Shown here piece after piece: positions 25,322 through 37,675 of a stretch of DNA of 64,000 nucleotides. The stretch covers positions 372,001-436,000 of the forward strand of contig NW_002476418.1 in the NCBI RefSeq assembly GCF_000189635.1. The letters run 5' to 3'. The stretch is from Tetrahymena thermophila SB210. Its lineage: Eukaryota > Ciliophora > Oligohymenophorea > Hymenostomatida > Tetrahymenidae. The notes under the pieces are model-generated. The model was not told the DNA's origin. It searched no databases and saw only the letters and a list, made by a program, of their open reading frames with translations. A program made the position numbers and the translations under genes. Within the stretch, counting starts at the first letter, position 1; each line of letters starts with the position of its first letter.

Positions 25322-26000
25322 TTATTAATGTAAAACTATTTCTAAGGAAGTAATTTAGATATAGAACAGAGAAAATCAAATAAAAAGATATTTCTTTAGT
25401 AAACAAACATATACTTCCAAATTAAAATTCGATTAATTAATTATCTAAAATATTTTTTTCATTTTAATTAGTATACACCTTCAAAGTTTCATTGAGGATT
25501 TTTTTCATCAAATTTTTTCAAACCAAAACAATTTTATATATAAAAAATAAAAATATTATTTAGAATGTAGTAGTTTGTTTTTTAGTAAAAATATATTATC
25601 CTAATTTAACTAAATTACTTTTTTATTGTAAATTTAATTTAAGAAATCGAAACAAAAAAAATATTATATTTTATTTACATTAAAATTGATAAATCTTTAT
25701 GTTAAAATCTACTTGAAGATAAATTGAAAATATCCTAATTAATTAGTGTTTATCTGTATAGTATTTCTAGTTATATCAAACAATTAACAAATTTAAACTA
25801 AATATACTCATTTTACTTTATTAATTTTATATTAGAAAAAAAAAATATTATTTTAATAATAATTTCTAAAATGAATTTTCATAAAAAATACTGAAATTTC
25901 TCTCCATTTTTTATCATAATTTGATTTATTTTTGAATGAATACGAATTAAATAAATTAACTTTTTTTAATGCTGGTTTTTGGATAAAATATTTTTTTTGA
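25322..26000. other. Intergenic, no gene seen
   Basis: AT-rich; precedes the direct repeat at 26001. Confidence 0.5.
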
Positions 26001-26522
26001 AATAAAAAGATTTGAAATTAAGGATGATTAAATAAATACACAGCAAATTGATATTTAATAATGAAAGTAAGTTAAAAATATGTGTTCAAAAAAGAATAAT
26101 AAATAATGGTGATTTTAACTAATAATTGGATATCTATCTTGCTTGTAAATTGAATTTGAATTTTTTTTGTAAATAAATAAAAAAAAAATTTTAGAATCAT
26201 CATCATATATATGAAAAAAATGTAAGTAATTGATTAGTAAATTGAGCTTAAAAATTTAGTTCTAATAAAAAGATTTGAATTTAAGGATGATTAAATAAAT
26301 ACACAGCAAATTGATATTTAATAATGAAAGTAAGTTAAAAATATGTGGTAAAAAAAGAATAATAAATAATGGTGATTTTAACTAATAATTGGATATCTAT
26401 CTTGTTTGTAAATTGAATTTGGAGTAAATAAAGCAAAAAAAAAAAATTTTAGAGTCATCATCATATAAATGAAAAAAATGTAAGTAATTGATTAGTAAAT
26501 TGAGCTTAAAAATTTAGTTCTA
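26001..26522. repeat. Two-copy direct tandem repeat, unit about 260 bp
   Basis: Copy 1 is 26001-26263 and copy 2 is 26264-26522. Both run from AATAAAAAGATTTGAA through GGTGATTTTAACTAATAATT and ATCATCATCATAT to AAAAATTTAGTTCTA. They differ by a few substitutions and small indels, so the duplication is recent. It ends about 115 bp before the start codon of gene C. No coding capacity recognised. Confidence 0.9.
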
Positions 26523-26638
26523 GTTGAAGAAATATTTATTTCTTTATCTATATTATCAAGCAAATAATTGTAAATTGATATTAAATAAAAGCGTAATTTA
26601 ATTACATTTTAATTAGAAAACTATTTATATTTGCTACA

Positions 26639-29600
26639 ATGAGTCTTCTTAATTTTCATCAATTTTTATTATTTTGTAGCCTTTTTTTCATTGCAAAGCG
26701 TAAGCATTTTTTAAAAACTTGAATTTCATATCAATAGAGCATATTTTTTTCATTAGCTGCTTATTATGTTGGCTTTGAGGCATTTATGGGTGATGATTGG
26801 GATATAGAAGAAGCTAAATCATGGACAGTTACTAATACTTAATGTCCTAAAACAAAATATTCAGTCACCCGTTGCGGGAAAACATAAATTTTGGGAGGAT
26901 ACAATTGCTTGGCAGAAAACGCATAAATATCAAGGAGTTTTACTTTGCCTCACCACTGGTCTATATATATAAAAGTCACTTTCTGGCTGATTGATTCGTA
27001 CTTAATTTTTACTAATTTCAAGACTAAAAATAATTAAACTTTAATCATAAAATTATAGATGGGACTCCGAGTATTTAATTATGAAACTTGGTAACATAGA
27101 GATCAAAGAATTAAGAGAACATTCTCCTTACGATGACAATTTATGCGGGGCAACAGGTAATTGGGCAGGTTTAAATAAATAAGCATATTTAGATAGAAAA
27201 TATGATAAAACTCTAGAAAATAATCCTCATTATGAAAGAGCTGTCACTGCAGTTTTTACTTCAAATCTTGATGGTAAAGCAGATGATGAAAGTTTTGGGA
27301 TTAATAAGTAAAAATTTCATCTTCAAATAATAAAATAAATTTAAATTCAAATTTTTTGTTTTACTTTTAATTGTTTTAATGTAAAAAATAGTTTTTAGCT
27401 ATTAATTGATCCATGTAATCCTACTTGCAATTAATGTCTTTTGGGACCTGAATCATTTAGTAATTAATTAAATAAATTAAAAATTAATTAATTAAATGAA
27501 TTAATGAATTTAAAATTAATTAGATTGCTTGAACTGCTGGGACAATGCTACATTCATCAAGTATAAAGAAGATTATATTTTATGCACATGCAGCCCTACA
27601 GAGTTTTATTATGCTAAGAAAGGATAAAAGTGCAAAAAAGATTGCCCTATTACAAGTTCTTAATAAGGATTTTGTAAATGCAATTAAGGATATTATACAG
27701 TATCTAAGAATGTTCCATGCAATGATCCAATTTGTACTGAATGCAAAAAATGCGATTCTACATGCAAAGATTGCTCTGGTTCAGGTCCCTATAACTGCAT
27801 TACATGTGCGAATAATCTTTATAAGTAGACTTATGCTGCTCCAGATGTACCTTCAACTCATCCAAACTATGGAAAAACTATTTGTTAAGATAAATGCTTA
27901 GACGAAAGCTATTTTATAGATTAAGTTAGAAAAGAATGCATGAAATGTCATCCTTCTTGCAAAACTTGCGTTGGAGATCTATCTTAAGAGTGCTTATCAT
28001 GCCCAGATGGCTTTTATCTTGATGGAAATGATATTGGAGGTGGAGTTTTTGTAGGTGGTTGTGTTTCTAAGTGCTCTTAAGGGTATTATAAGAATACTTT
28101 AAATAAAAAATGCATGAGATGCAATATTAACTGTATTGACTGTAAAGATGATCAACCAGATTATTGTAAAATATTCTACAAATATTAAATGCATTTCTTA
28201 TTTAATTATTAAAAAATCAATAAAAAATATCTACTGTGTAACAAAAATAAAAAAGTTTTGATTAGGCTAGTTTAAAATCAATTTTATGATATTTTGCTTG
28301 ACCTACTATTTTCTTTTGCATGCTATATTCATGAGAATAAATTCATTTAAAAAATAAATAAATAAATTCAAAAAACAAAATAAATAAACATTTTTAAATT
28401 AAAATGAAATTATAGTGGACAATTATTATTATTAAATATTTTTCTAAAAATAAGTTAATAATATTTGTTTCATTTTATGTTAGGTACCGAATGCAAAATA
28501 AAACTTTTATGGAAGGATGGAACATGCTATTAAAATTGCCCAGATGGGTATTGGAATGATACTCCTAACAAAATGTGTAGAAAATGTGATTAAAAATGCA
28601 ATACTTGCTTAGGAAGTCCTACTTTTTGTACATCTTGTAATGGGGATTATTATTATTTAGAAAAATAAAATGACTGTTTAAAGGATAAATGTCCTGATGG
28701 AATGTTTAAATACAAAGACGCTTCCAAAGGGCTTAATTTTTGCCAGAAATGTCACATGAATTGCTTAACTTGTTTCGCTGGAGATATAGATAATTGTTTA
28801 AGTTGTGATCCTGCTGTTGGGTTTTTGAAAGGGAATGTTTGTGCTGCATGTAATTCAAATTAATATGGAGACACAAAAGATTAAACATGTAAGCCTTGTA
28901 ACTTAAATTGTACAACTTGTGAAGGGCCTAATGACGATTAGTGCAGGAGTTGCTCTGGATCGTTATTTTTAAAAGATAAAAAATGTAATCCGACATGTCC
29001 AGATTAAACTTATCCAGATATTTCAACTCATGAATGCGCTCCTTGTGATAGTACTTGTTATAAATGTTCATCTGCTGGTCCAAATAGTTGCAAATCATGT
29101 CCTTCTGGTAGATTTTTGAAAGGAACTGTTTGTTAAACAACTTGCGATATAGTTGGAGAATATCCTGACACTACCAACAAGTTGATAAAATTATTTTAAA
29201 TTTAAATCTTTTTACTTATTTTTAAATAAATTTTTTAACAGCGTTTGTGGTACTTGTAATTCAGAATGCTTAAAATGTAAGGATGGTACAAAATTAGGTT
29301 GCATAGAGTGTTCTTCAAGTAAATATTTACAGGTAAACTAGTGTGTTGACAGTTGTCTTTCTAATTTGTTTGGGTTAGAGGAAACAAAGTAATGCTTAGA
29401 AGAGTGCCCTTAAGGATATTATGGTGATTCAGTTAGCAAAAAATGTCTTAAATGTGAAGCATTTTGCCCTATTTGCAAAGCATCAGGTTTTAGTAATTGT
29501 GAGAAATGTGCTGGAGATTTATTCTTATAAGATAGTTAATGCCTAAAATAGTGCAAAGATGGTTTTTATGCAGATAAAACTGACAATATTTGCAAAAAAT

Positions 29601-32600
29601 GTCACGATAGTAAAATTTTAAAAATATTTTTCAATTTATGAACTTTATCAAAAAATAAAAGACTGTCTAGAATGCTAAGCTGGTACTGAAAATGACTGCA
29701 CAAAGTGTAAGAGTAAGCAGTTTTTAGGATAAAATACATGTTATACTAAATGTCCTAACAAATAATATGGAAATTAAGTTAATATGAACTGTGTTTAGGA
29801 ATGTCCTCTTGGAACTTATGGAAATTAATATGAAAATTTATGTAGAGCTTGTCATAGTAACTGCTCTCAGTGTTATGGTTCTTCTTATTCTTAATGCTAC
29901 AAGTGCAATTTAGGACACTACTTGCTTGATAGTACTTGTGATTTATGTCCATCTGGATATTACAAAAATGATCAATAAAGAACTTGTGATCCATGCTTTG
30001 ATAAGTAAATAAGTAATTAAATTATTTAAATTTTATAATTTCTTTTGTTTTTAAGCTGTACTTAATGTGATGGAGGATCTCCCTCAGATTGCTTGAAATG
30101 TGCCTATGGCTATTACCATTTAAAAGAATAAAAAATGTGTGTATCAACATGTCCTGACCCTTACTACTCAGAAGAAAATAATCCTGATTGCATTCTTTCT
30201 TGTACTCAGTCTAATTAATATCCCAATAATATTACTAGAAAATGTGAAAATTGCAATATTGCTTGCAAAGAATGTTTTGGATCAGATGAGTCCAGCTGCA
30301 AGAAATGTTCAACAAACTACCTATTTTTAGAAAAAAGTAATTAATATTTTATTTTTTTTAATTTTTCAAAAATAAAAATTGTTTGGTTTAAAATTATAAA
30401 AAAAATTTAAAAAATATAAAAACAAACTTTATTTAAATAAATTATTTTTTCAAAACAATAATTTTTCTTTCATTAAAATGATTGATTTTTTGAATTAAAT
30501 TGTATAAAAATTAAGAGTAAAATATGATTTAAAGATAATTTTTAGAGTAAAATTGAAGTTATTTTATTTAATTTAAAAAATTAAGCATTTAAATAAATAT
30601 TTAATTTATAATAAAACCTAAAAAATTAAAGGAATTTTTTGCTTTAAATTTTATAAAAAAAAATTTTAAATATTTAAATTTATATTTATTATTAAACTTA
30701 CATGAAAATTTAAAGAATTCTTTCAAAATTATTAAAATTAATTAATTATTTACTCAGGCTTATTCATTAAATTAAATACTTAGGAAATATGTGCACAAAA
30801 AAATGTCCTTATGGATATTATGAAAATTATATAACTTTTACCTGTGATCCTTGTGATAAAACGTGTTAAACTTGCTATGGTGGATCCCCAGATTAGTGTA
30901 TTTCATGCAGAGAACCTAATTTCTTATTTTAAAATTATTGCACTGATACTTGTCCTCAAAATTTATATAAAGACCTTGAAATATTAAAATGTGTTGAAGA
31001 TTGCACACAATACAAATCAAATAGATTTGCAAATTAATTAACAAGAAATTGCTAGTTTTGCCATTCATCATGCCAAAAATGTACAGGACCAACCAATAAG
31101 GAGTGCACTTAATGCACTTCTTCTCACCTTCTTCTTGGAACTAGTTGCTTAGATACTTGTCCATTAGGATATTACGCTGTCTATAAAGACCCAAATTTAA
31201 AGAATTCAGATTAAATTAAAGTAACTGATGATTGTTAAAAATGTCATTAAAATTGCGAGGACTGTTATGGACCGTCTGAGAGTGAGTGTAGAACATGCTC
31301 AAAAGGTCTTTATACTTATCATGCTCCCTCAATAGAAAATTAAGGAATTGAAAAGAAAACTTGTGTTGCCCAATGTCCAGACCAATATATAGTAAATCAC
31401 TAAAATATGTCTTGCGAATTATGTCCACCTTACACTTTTTTCGAAAATGGAGTTTGCAAAAGTAAAATTTTATTTATTTATTTATTTTTGTTTATATTTC
31501 TTTAACTTTACATTTAAAAGATTGTCATTATTCTTGCATTAAGTGCAAAGGACAAACCTAATTTGATTGCATTAAATGCACTTCTGAAAGATCAATTTAT
31601 AATGAAGGTGAACCTTTAAATGGATAGTGCAACTGCAAATAAGGTTATATGGAAACATTTTCTCATGAATGCTCATAGCTTCCTATTATAGCTACGTCTA
31701 TGAGTAAGTCTATTTTTGTTTCTCTTTTGACTTCTTTATCTTGCTCTATCATTACTGGATTACTCAGCACCTCTGCATTTTCTTTCCATCAATTAATAGA
31801 AGCTTCATATTACACTGGTTATCTTAAATTTGCTAATGTTACTTATCCTTTAAACTTACATTATTTATTTGAGAGTGTTTCCACAGATTAAAGCAATCAA
31901 ATCTTCGAAAATAAAAGTTAAACTTCCACATAAATAAAAGACAAAGTAATTTTAATATTTGATAAAAATTAAGAGTTTTTATTAATTTTTTACTTTTAAT
32001 CTAGTCAAGAATTTTAATAAGTAAGACAGAGTTGTTGCAATCTTAAGAAGTTGGAGAAGCTCCTTAGGTGTGGAAAAAATTCATATTCACTTTAGTTATA
32101 AATATATCTTCTTGGTTTATTGTGCTCATACTCAATTTAGCAGTAATTCATATGAAAGTAAAGTATAATTAGCAAAATAAATTAGAAAAAGTAAGGGTAC
32201 TACTGTAGTATACTCTTCCAATTTAAGCTTTTTTAAGGACATCACAAGAGGCATTTTAGTTTATCTTTCTCAGTGCCTATTTTAGTGCAACTTTGGATGT
32301 GTTTGGATGGCTAAATTTTGTATACATATTAATTACTATGCTTGTAGTATTTGGGATTATAATCAAATTATCTTTCCTATAACTTAATGAAAAAAAATCA
32401 GATACTTCAGATAAAGGAGCTGGAGAATATTTTATAAGGGTGAAAGTAAAAAAAAATAAAACTATAGATTATCCCCATCCTCTGAGAACGCTTTTATATT
32501 TTTTTAAAGACAATAAATTTGCTAGAAATTATTACACCTTAATGCTACTTTTCAAATTTTCAAATGTGTTTGTAATTGTTTTTACTAGCAATATTGTGAT

Positions 32601-34365
32601 TTAAATGGTAATTATGATCATAACAAAATTACTTTTTGTTATTTACTTGATTATTTGCAAGCCATTTAAATAAAAAAATTATAATTACATCAATATTTTT
32701 AATGAAATCCTCTCTTGCTCTATTCCTTTAACTATTTTAATCATGGCTAAATCTGAAGAAAATGAAGCTAACTATAATGCTTTTGGCTGGTTAATATTTG
32801 TTGAAATGATCATTCTATTTTTGTTTAACTTTATATATGCAGTTTTTGAACTTGTAATGATGCTAAAGATTTATATAACCAAAAAACTTAAATTCTCAAA
32901 AAGATTTATAAAAATAAACTCAGAAAAATAATCAGATTCTGCTGATTAATCAGCTGATAACCAGTCTGTTTTGTTTGAAAAAAATGTTTTAAAAAATATT
33001 TAAAATGTCCCACTGAGGATAGAAGAAAAAAATGATTTTGATAAGTAAAACTCGCCTGTGAAATAACATACGAAGAATAATCACTTGAAAGTATTGCAAA
33101 TTGGCTAAACAAATTAGAATCTACAGTCAAGTTGCTAATCAATAGAAGGTCCTTCAATCCAAGCTACAGGTACAAGAAAAAACATTGTTCATCCAGAATG
33201 TACAATAGAGATTGATAAATCCTAGTTAGAAAACTAAAATCAATCTTCAGTTTCTAAGTCATACAATTAATAAGAAGGCGATGAAGAAGATTTCAATCTA
33301 AATTCATCAAATGTCAAAGCATAGTCTATCCTTAAAGAAGATTATGAGTATGATGAAAACAGTGAAAACATGGGATTCCCACTTTCAATTTATGGTAAAT
33401 AGCTGGAATAAAATCAAGCAAAATCACCTTTGAAAAGAAAAAAAAGAAATAAAAAAAAAGATGAATAAAAAGTATAATTTGCTTAGGAATAAGAAGACAT
33501 AACAAACAAAAAGTCTTTGGAGAATCAGACTAATTCGGCAGAAGTTAGCTCTTAAAATAATACAGTAAAATCTAAGTAAGAGGAAGAAGATGAATAGAAG
33601 TAGCAGCATATATCTTAAGTTATAGAGAATGTTAATGATAAGTTATTAAAAAGCAACAATGGAAATATTCAACCAAAAAATATTACTGAAAGAACTTCAC
33701 TTGATCTAATTAAGGTGATTGAGTAAGAATCTAATTCTTGGGGATTAAAGAAAAAACTATCAATAAAATAAAAGCTTTAAAAAATGTAATAAAATCCTTA
33801 AAAAGAAGTTATTGAGGATATTGATGAATCTAATGGAGAAAAAGTTATCACATAAGTTATTACTAAGTAAAAGAGTGATAGAAGTAGAACAAGTGATATA
33901 GTTTTAAATTCAAGTAAAAGGTAAAAGGAAGATAATTCTTTGAAAATAATAGAATTAAATTAGGACTAGAAATCTAATTAAGCTCAGCAATAATAACAAA
34001 TTTTTGAAGAAAATGAGATCAAAATTAATTCATAAAAATAAATTTAAAACTAAAACAAAAATTAAAAAAATTAAAATATTAAAAACTCAAGTTTGAAAGA
34101 TTCAAAATCTAGTAAATTAAATAATGACAGTAAAATATCAAATGAAAATAAAAAAGACAATATAGTTTTTAGAAATGAAGGATTATTTGGAGGCATAAGC
34201 GAGTTTAAAATAAAAAGGGTTGTTTAATCTTAAAGTACTAACACTAGTCCTTTGAAAAAAGTAGATTCTAGACTCAAAGAAGATAAAGAAGATGAATCTA
34301 AGTCAATACTAGATTTTATTAAACAGAAAGTTATCAAATAAAACTTGTTTAAAGAATCAAAATGA
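26639..34365 (+). CDS. Cysteine-rich multipass membrane protein C (furin/GFR-like repeats), 2137 aa
   Basis: Twelve exons: 26639-26699, 26757-26997, 27059-27307, 27392-27459, 27524-28165, 28484-29180, 29242-29609, 29662-30004, 30056-30336, 30784-31461, 31521-31945, 32005-34365. They sum exactly to 2138 codons with the TGA at 34363. A signal peptide (MSLLNFHQFLLFCSLFF) is followed by the N-terminal domain with DSWDSEYL and DESFGI, about 1000 residues of cysteine-rich repeats, and a multipass region with DYPHPLRTLLYFFKD. A long charged tail rich in Q, K and E completes it. Intron positions match A and B, but exon lengths and sequence differ more, so C is the older branch of the trio. Its tail is more acidic and lysine-rich than those of A and B. 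Likely a surface protein; role unknown. Confidence 0.88.
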
Positions 34366-34917
34366 GTTTTCAATTTATATTCGCATGTTAATCTATCAAA
34401 AAAGTGGAGTTTACATTTTTTATAAAGTTTTTTTGTTGAAAATTGAAATTATTTATTTAGATCTTGATATTATAATATTTTTATTCTAAATATCAACATG
34501 AATTATGATTGTTTTTTTGCAAAACAAAACAGGCTAATCCAAAAATAAAATTTTATTTTTTTAATTTCTGAAAAAATTTATTAAATTTAAATAAATTAAT
34601 ATTACTTTAACCAAATAAAATAATTTTTTACCATAATTTTCTTCAAGTATGAATTCCATATGATCACTTAAATAATTAGCACATTTATCATATTATTTAT
34701 TTCAAAATAGTTGGAACTCTCTTTTATTTTCAAAACGAACTAAAAAAAACATTTTTACATATCATTTTGGAAAAATAAAATGGTGTTTCTAACATTTTGA
34801 AAATCATTCATTATATACAATAAATTAATCAAATTTCTTTGGTATTTTTAAAAGTAGAGAAATTAATTAGATATTTTTGCTTATAAAAATTTTTATTTAC
34901 CATATTTTTAAATAAAG

Positions 34918-34963
34918 ACATACATACATACATACATACATACATACATACATACATACATAC
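34918..34963. repeat. (ACAT)n microsatellite
   Basis: About eleven and a half uninterrupted ACAT units, 46 bp. Confidence 0.97.
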
Positions 34964-35570
34964 TTTGAACTATGAAAGAAAATTTGGTTTTAATTATTGA
35001 AGAACTACATACATTAGCTGGAATAAAATAGAAAAATCTACAAAATAAAAATAATTTTTAAAATTTAAGAACAACTTGAATTTTTTCAACGTGACGTGTG
35101 ACTAATTAATTACTTTTCTCTATTTCTTACTATATTTTTAAGTACACATTTTAAATAGAATTATTAATATTAAATAATGAATTTTATTTACACTAACTTT
35201 TTTGTGATGTCTATCTCTCATTAAAAGCAAGTTTATAAATTCATTTTTATTTATTTGTTCTTTTTATCCACGAAAAATTAATTAAATTTCCAATAATTGC
35301 TCTTCAATATTTTTGAGAAAAAAAAATGATATAATTAATTAAAAATTAATATAAATTAGAAGAAGTAATTATTTATTTTTTTATCAATTAGCTTTAAATT
35401 TATTTTTGATAATATAAAAAGTTTTTAAACTCTTCTCTTTAATCTCATTAGGTTCTCGAAATTGATCTGAGGTATATTTAATTATAAATATTATTATTAT
35501 TATTAATACTTTCTAAAGATTTTAACTTACAATTTATTATTATATTATTTTTCCAAAGAAATTATGTACT

Positions 35571-36330
35571 TGAGTTTTTTCTTTTTCTATCTTTCTTAAT
35601 TTAACTTATTTGTTAATATTAAATTTTTCTTTTATTATTACTAACTAATTAATTTATCCTATTCTTCTTTCTAACAAATTAATTATATATTTTTTCTTCA
35701 ATATTTAAAAAGAGAAAATGATATTGGTTATTAAAGTGTATCAGTCTTAAATTTTGCTTTAGCAAATTGCACTAATCTCTATAATTTGACAATTAGTATT
35801 GAGTATAAACATTTTTATTTGCTTTAATTATGATATTTTTAGTTATAAAATAGAATTAAAAACAATATAATTAACTCTTTTAATTTGTTTGTTTAATTCC
35901 TTTTTTGATTCTTGATTTTCTTTTTTATTTTACTTGTGTTTTATTTTTCAAACTTTTTTAATTTAACTCCTTTTTTAATTCAAATTTTGCTTTTATTATT
36001 ATTAATTAATATGTTTCTTATTATATTTTTTCTTCATCTTTTCTTTCTAAATTACTAATTAATTTTTTTTATTTTCATCATAATTTAAAAAGTTAGAAAT
36101 AAATTAGCACAATTTATGCATTAGGCTTGGATTCTGCTTTAGCAAATTGCACTAATCTCTCAAATTTGACTTTTCGTTTTCAGTAAATACATTTTATTTG
36201 TTTTGGAATGTGATATTTTTAGTCATAAAAATGAATTTAAATAATTTAACTATTTTAATTTGTTATAATCTTTTTTTATTTTATTTATTTTTCTCTAATT
36301 TTTTTTTATTAATTTTAAGTTAAAAATTTT
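35571..36330. repeat. Diverged two-copy tandem duplication, unit about 380 bp
   Basis: TTTAGCAAATTGCACTAATC occurs at about 35758 and 36138, 380 bp apart. Flanking T-rich blocks and the following GTGATATTTTTAGT-like stretch also match in order on both sides. Divergence is substantial, so the boundaries are approximate. Confidence 0.65.
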
Positions 36331-36985
36331 ATTCTATTTAATTTTTTTAATTTATAATAAAAGCGAAAACCAAATCAATTTAGAAGAATACTTTGAAATA
36401 GAGGAAAAAGTAAAGAGTAAATATCTTAAATTAAAAAAATTAGTAGCCTTAAAATTATAATTTGTTTGGCTGTGATAAACAAGTAGTAAAAAAAGGATGA
36501 ATAAATATTAAGTATTTTAATAAATTATAATAATATATTTTATTATATATTATTTTTTAATAAGTTAATTTAACCTAAAATATCATGAAAAATTATTTTT
36601 AAACCTTTTCATTAATCAAAAGTAAGTATCGACTAACAGTCATTAAATTTAATATTATTTTATTTATTTAAAAATATTTAATAACTTTATTTATTATTTT
36701 TTTTAATTTAAAAATATTTTTCTATTAAATTTTTTAAAATTAAAATATTTTTTGATTATTATTTTTATCATAAAACAATTAAACTTACTTTTGATTTAAT
36801 TTAATTGCTACTTTAATAATCAAAAAACATTTGCCTATATTGATAGAAAAATTTTTAGATTTTACTAATTAATTAATTAAAAATTAACAATTTTTTTGAG
36901 TTAATTTCTAAAACGATATAAATATCTTTTTAATAAAAACATAATCAAATTAAATATAAAAAACTCAAATATATATTTTATAAAT

Positions 36986-37375
36986 ATGTTAAAGTAAAGA
37001 GATTAAGAAAAAGTAGCCAAAATTAGAGAAAACTAAGTGTAGCTGATATCTTCTTTGCAAAAAGCAGAGCAAAGCGCTGAATTAATTTTTAGTAGACTGG
37101 TTAATCAGAATATTAAGCAAGCTGAGACTATAAAAAATATAAATTAAGATGTTGTATAAATAGAAAATCAAGTAGAAAAAATGAAAGCAAGGATAGAGAA
37201 TATCACATCTAAAATATTGAATTTGGTAGAAATAAATGAACAAGTAAATAGGGAAGTGATGAATAGATAAGCTGCAGTAGTAATATAAAAATGTGCCATA
37301 GAAATTGAATAATATTAAAATAAAAAACAAAAAGATTTGGAAGATTTAAAATAGAATTTTAGTAAATTAGCATGA
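36986..37375 (+). CDS. Small coiled-coil protein, 129 aa
   Basis: Single exon from ATG 36986 to TGA 37373-37375, 130 codons in one frame. The product is almost entirely charged and helical, with heptad-like spacing of I/L/V (QNIKQAETIKNINQDVVQIE, KMKARIENITSKILNLVEI). It has no signal peptide, membrane segment or cysteine pattern. Size and all-helical make-up recall subunits of coiled-coil complexes such as BLOC-1/BORC, but I cannot match it to one. It converges with the GTPBP6 gene, whose stop is 300 bp away on the other strand. Confidence 0.6.
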
Positions 37376-37675
37376 TGATAAATAAAAATGATAGATTTTT
37401 CAAATACAAGCAAATAACAAACAAACTAACAAAAATAAATCCATTTACAAATAAAAACTAGCTTTTTAAAATTAAAAATGTTAAATAAATTGATTGAATA
37501 CTTATTTGTATTTTTAAATAATTAATCTTTTATTTATTTATTAGTTTTATATTTCAATCCTCTCTTTTATTTTTTAAGAAATTTTAGTCTTCTTTTTCTT
37601 TCTATTCTCTCATTCTCTAAAAGTAAGATTCTGATCCTTTTAACCACTCTTTTGGAGGCATTCCTTTTATTTATT

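Larger units (their letters stand above)
34366..36985. other. 2.6-kb gene-free region
   Basis: AT-rich DNA between gene C and the coiled-coil gene. It contains the ACAT microsatellite and a diverged tandem duplication listed separately; otherwise no conserved frame or RNA. Confidence 0.5.
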
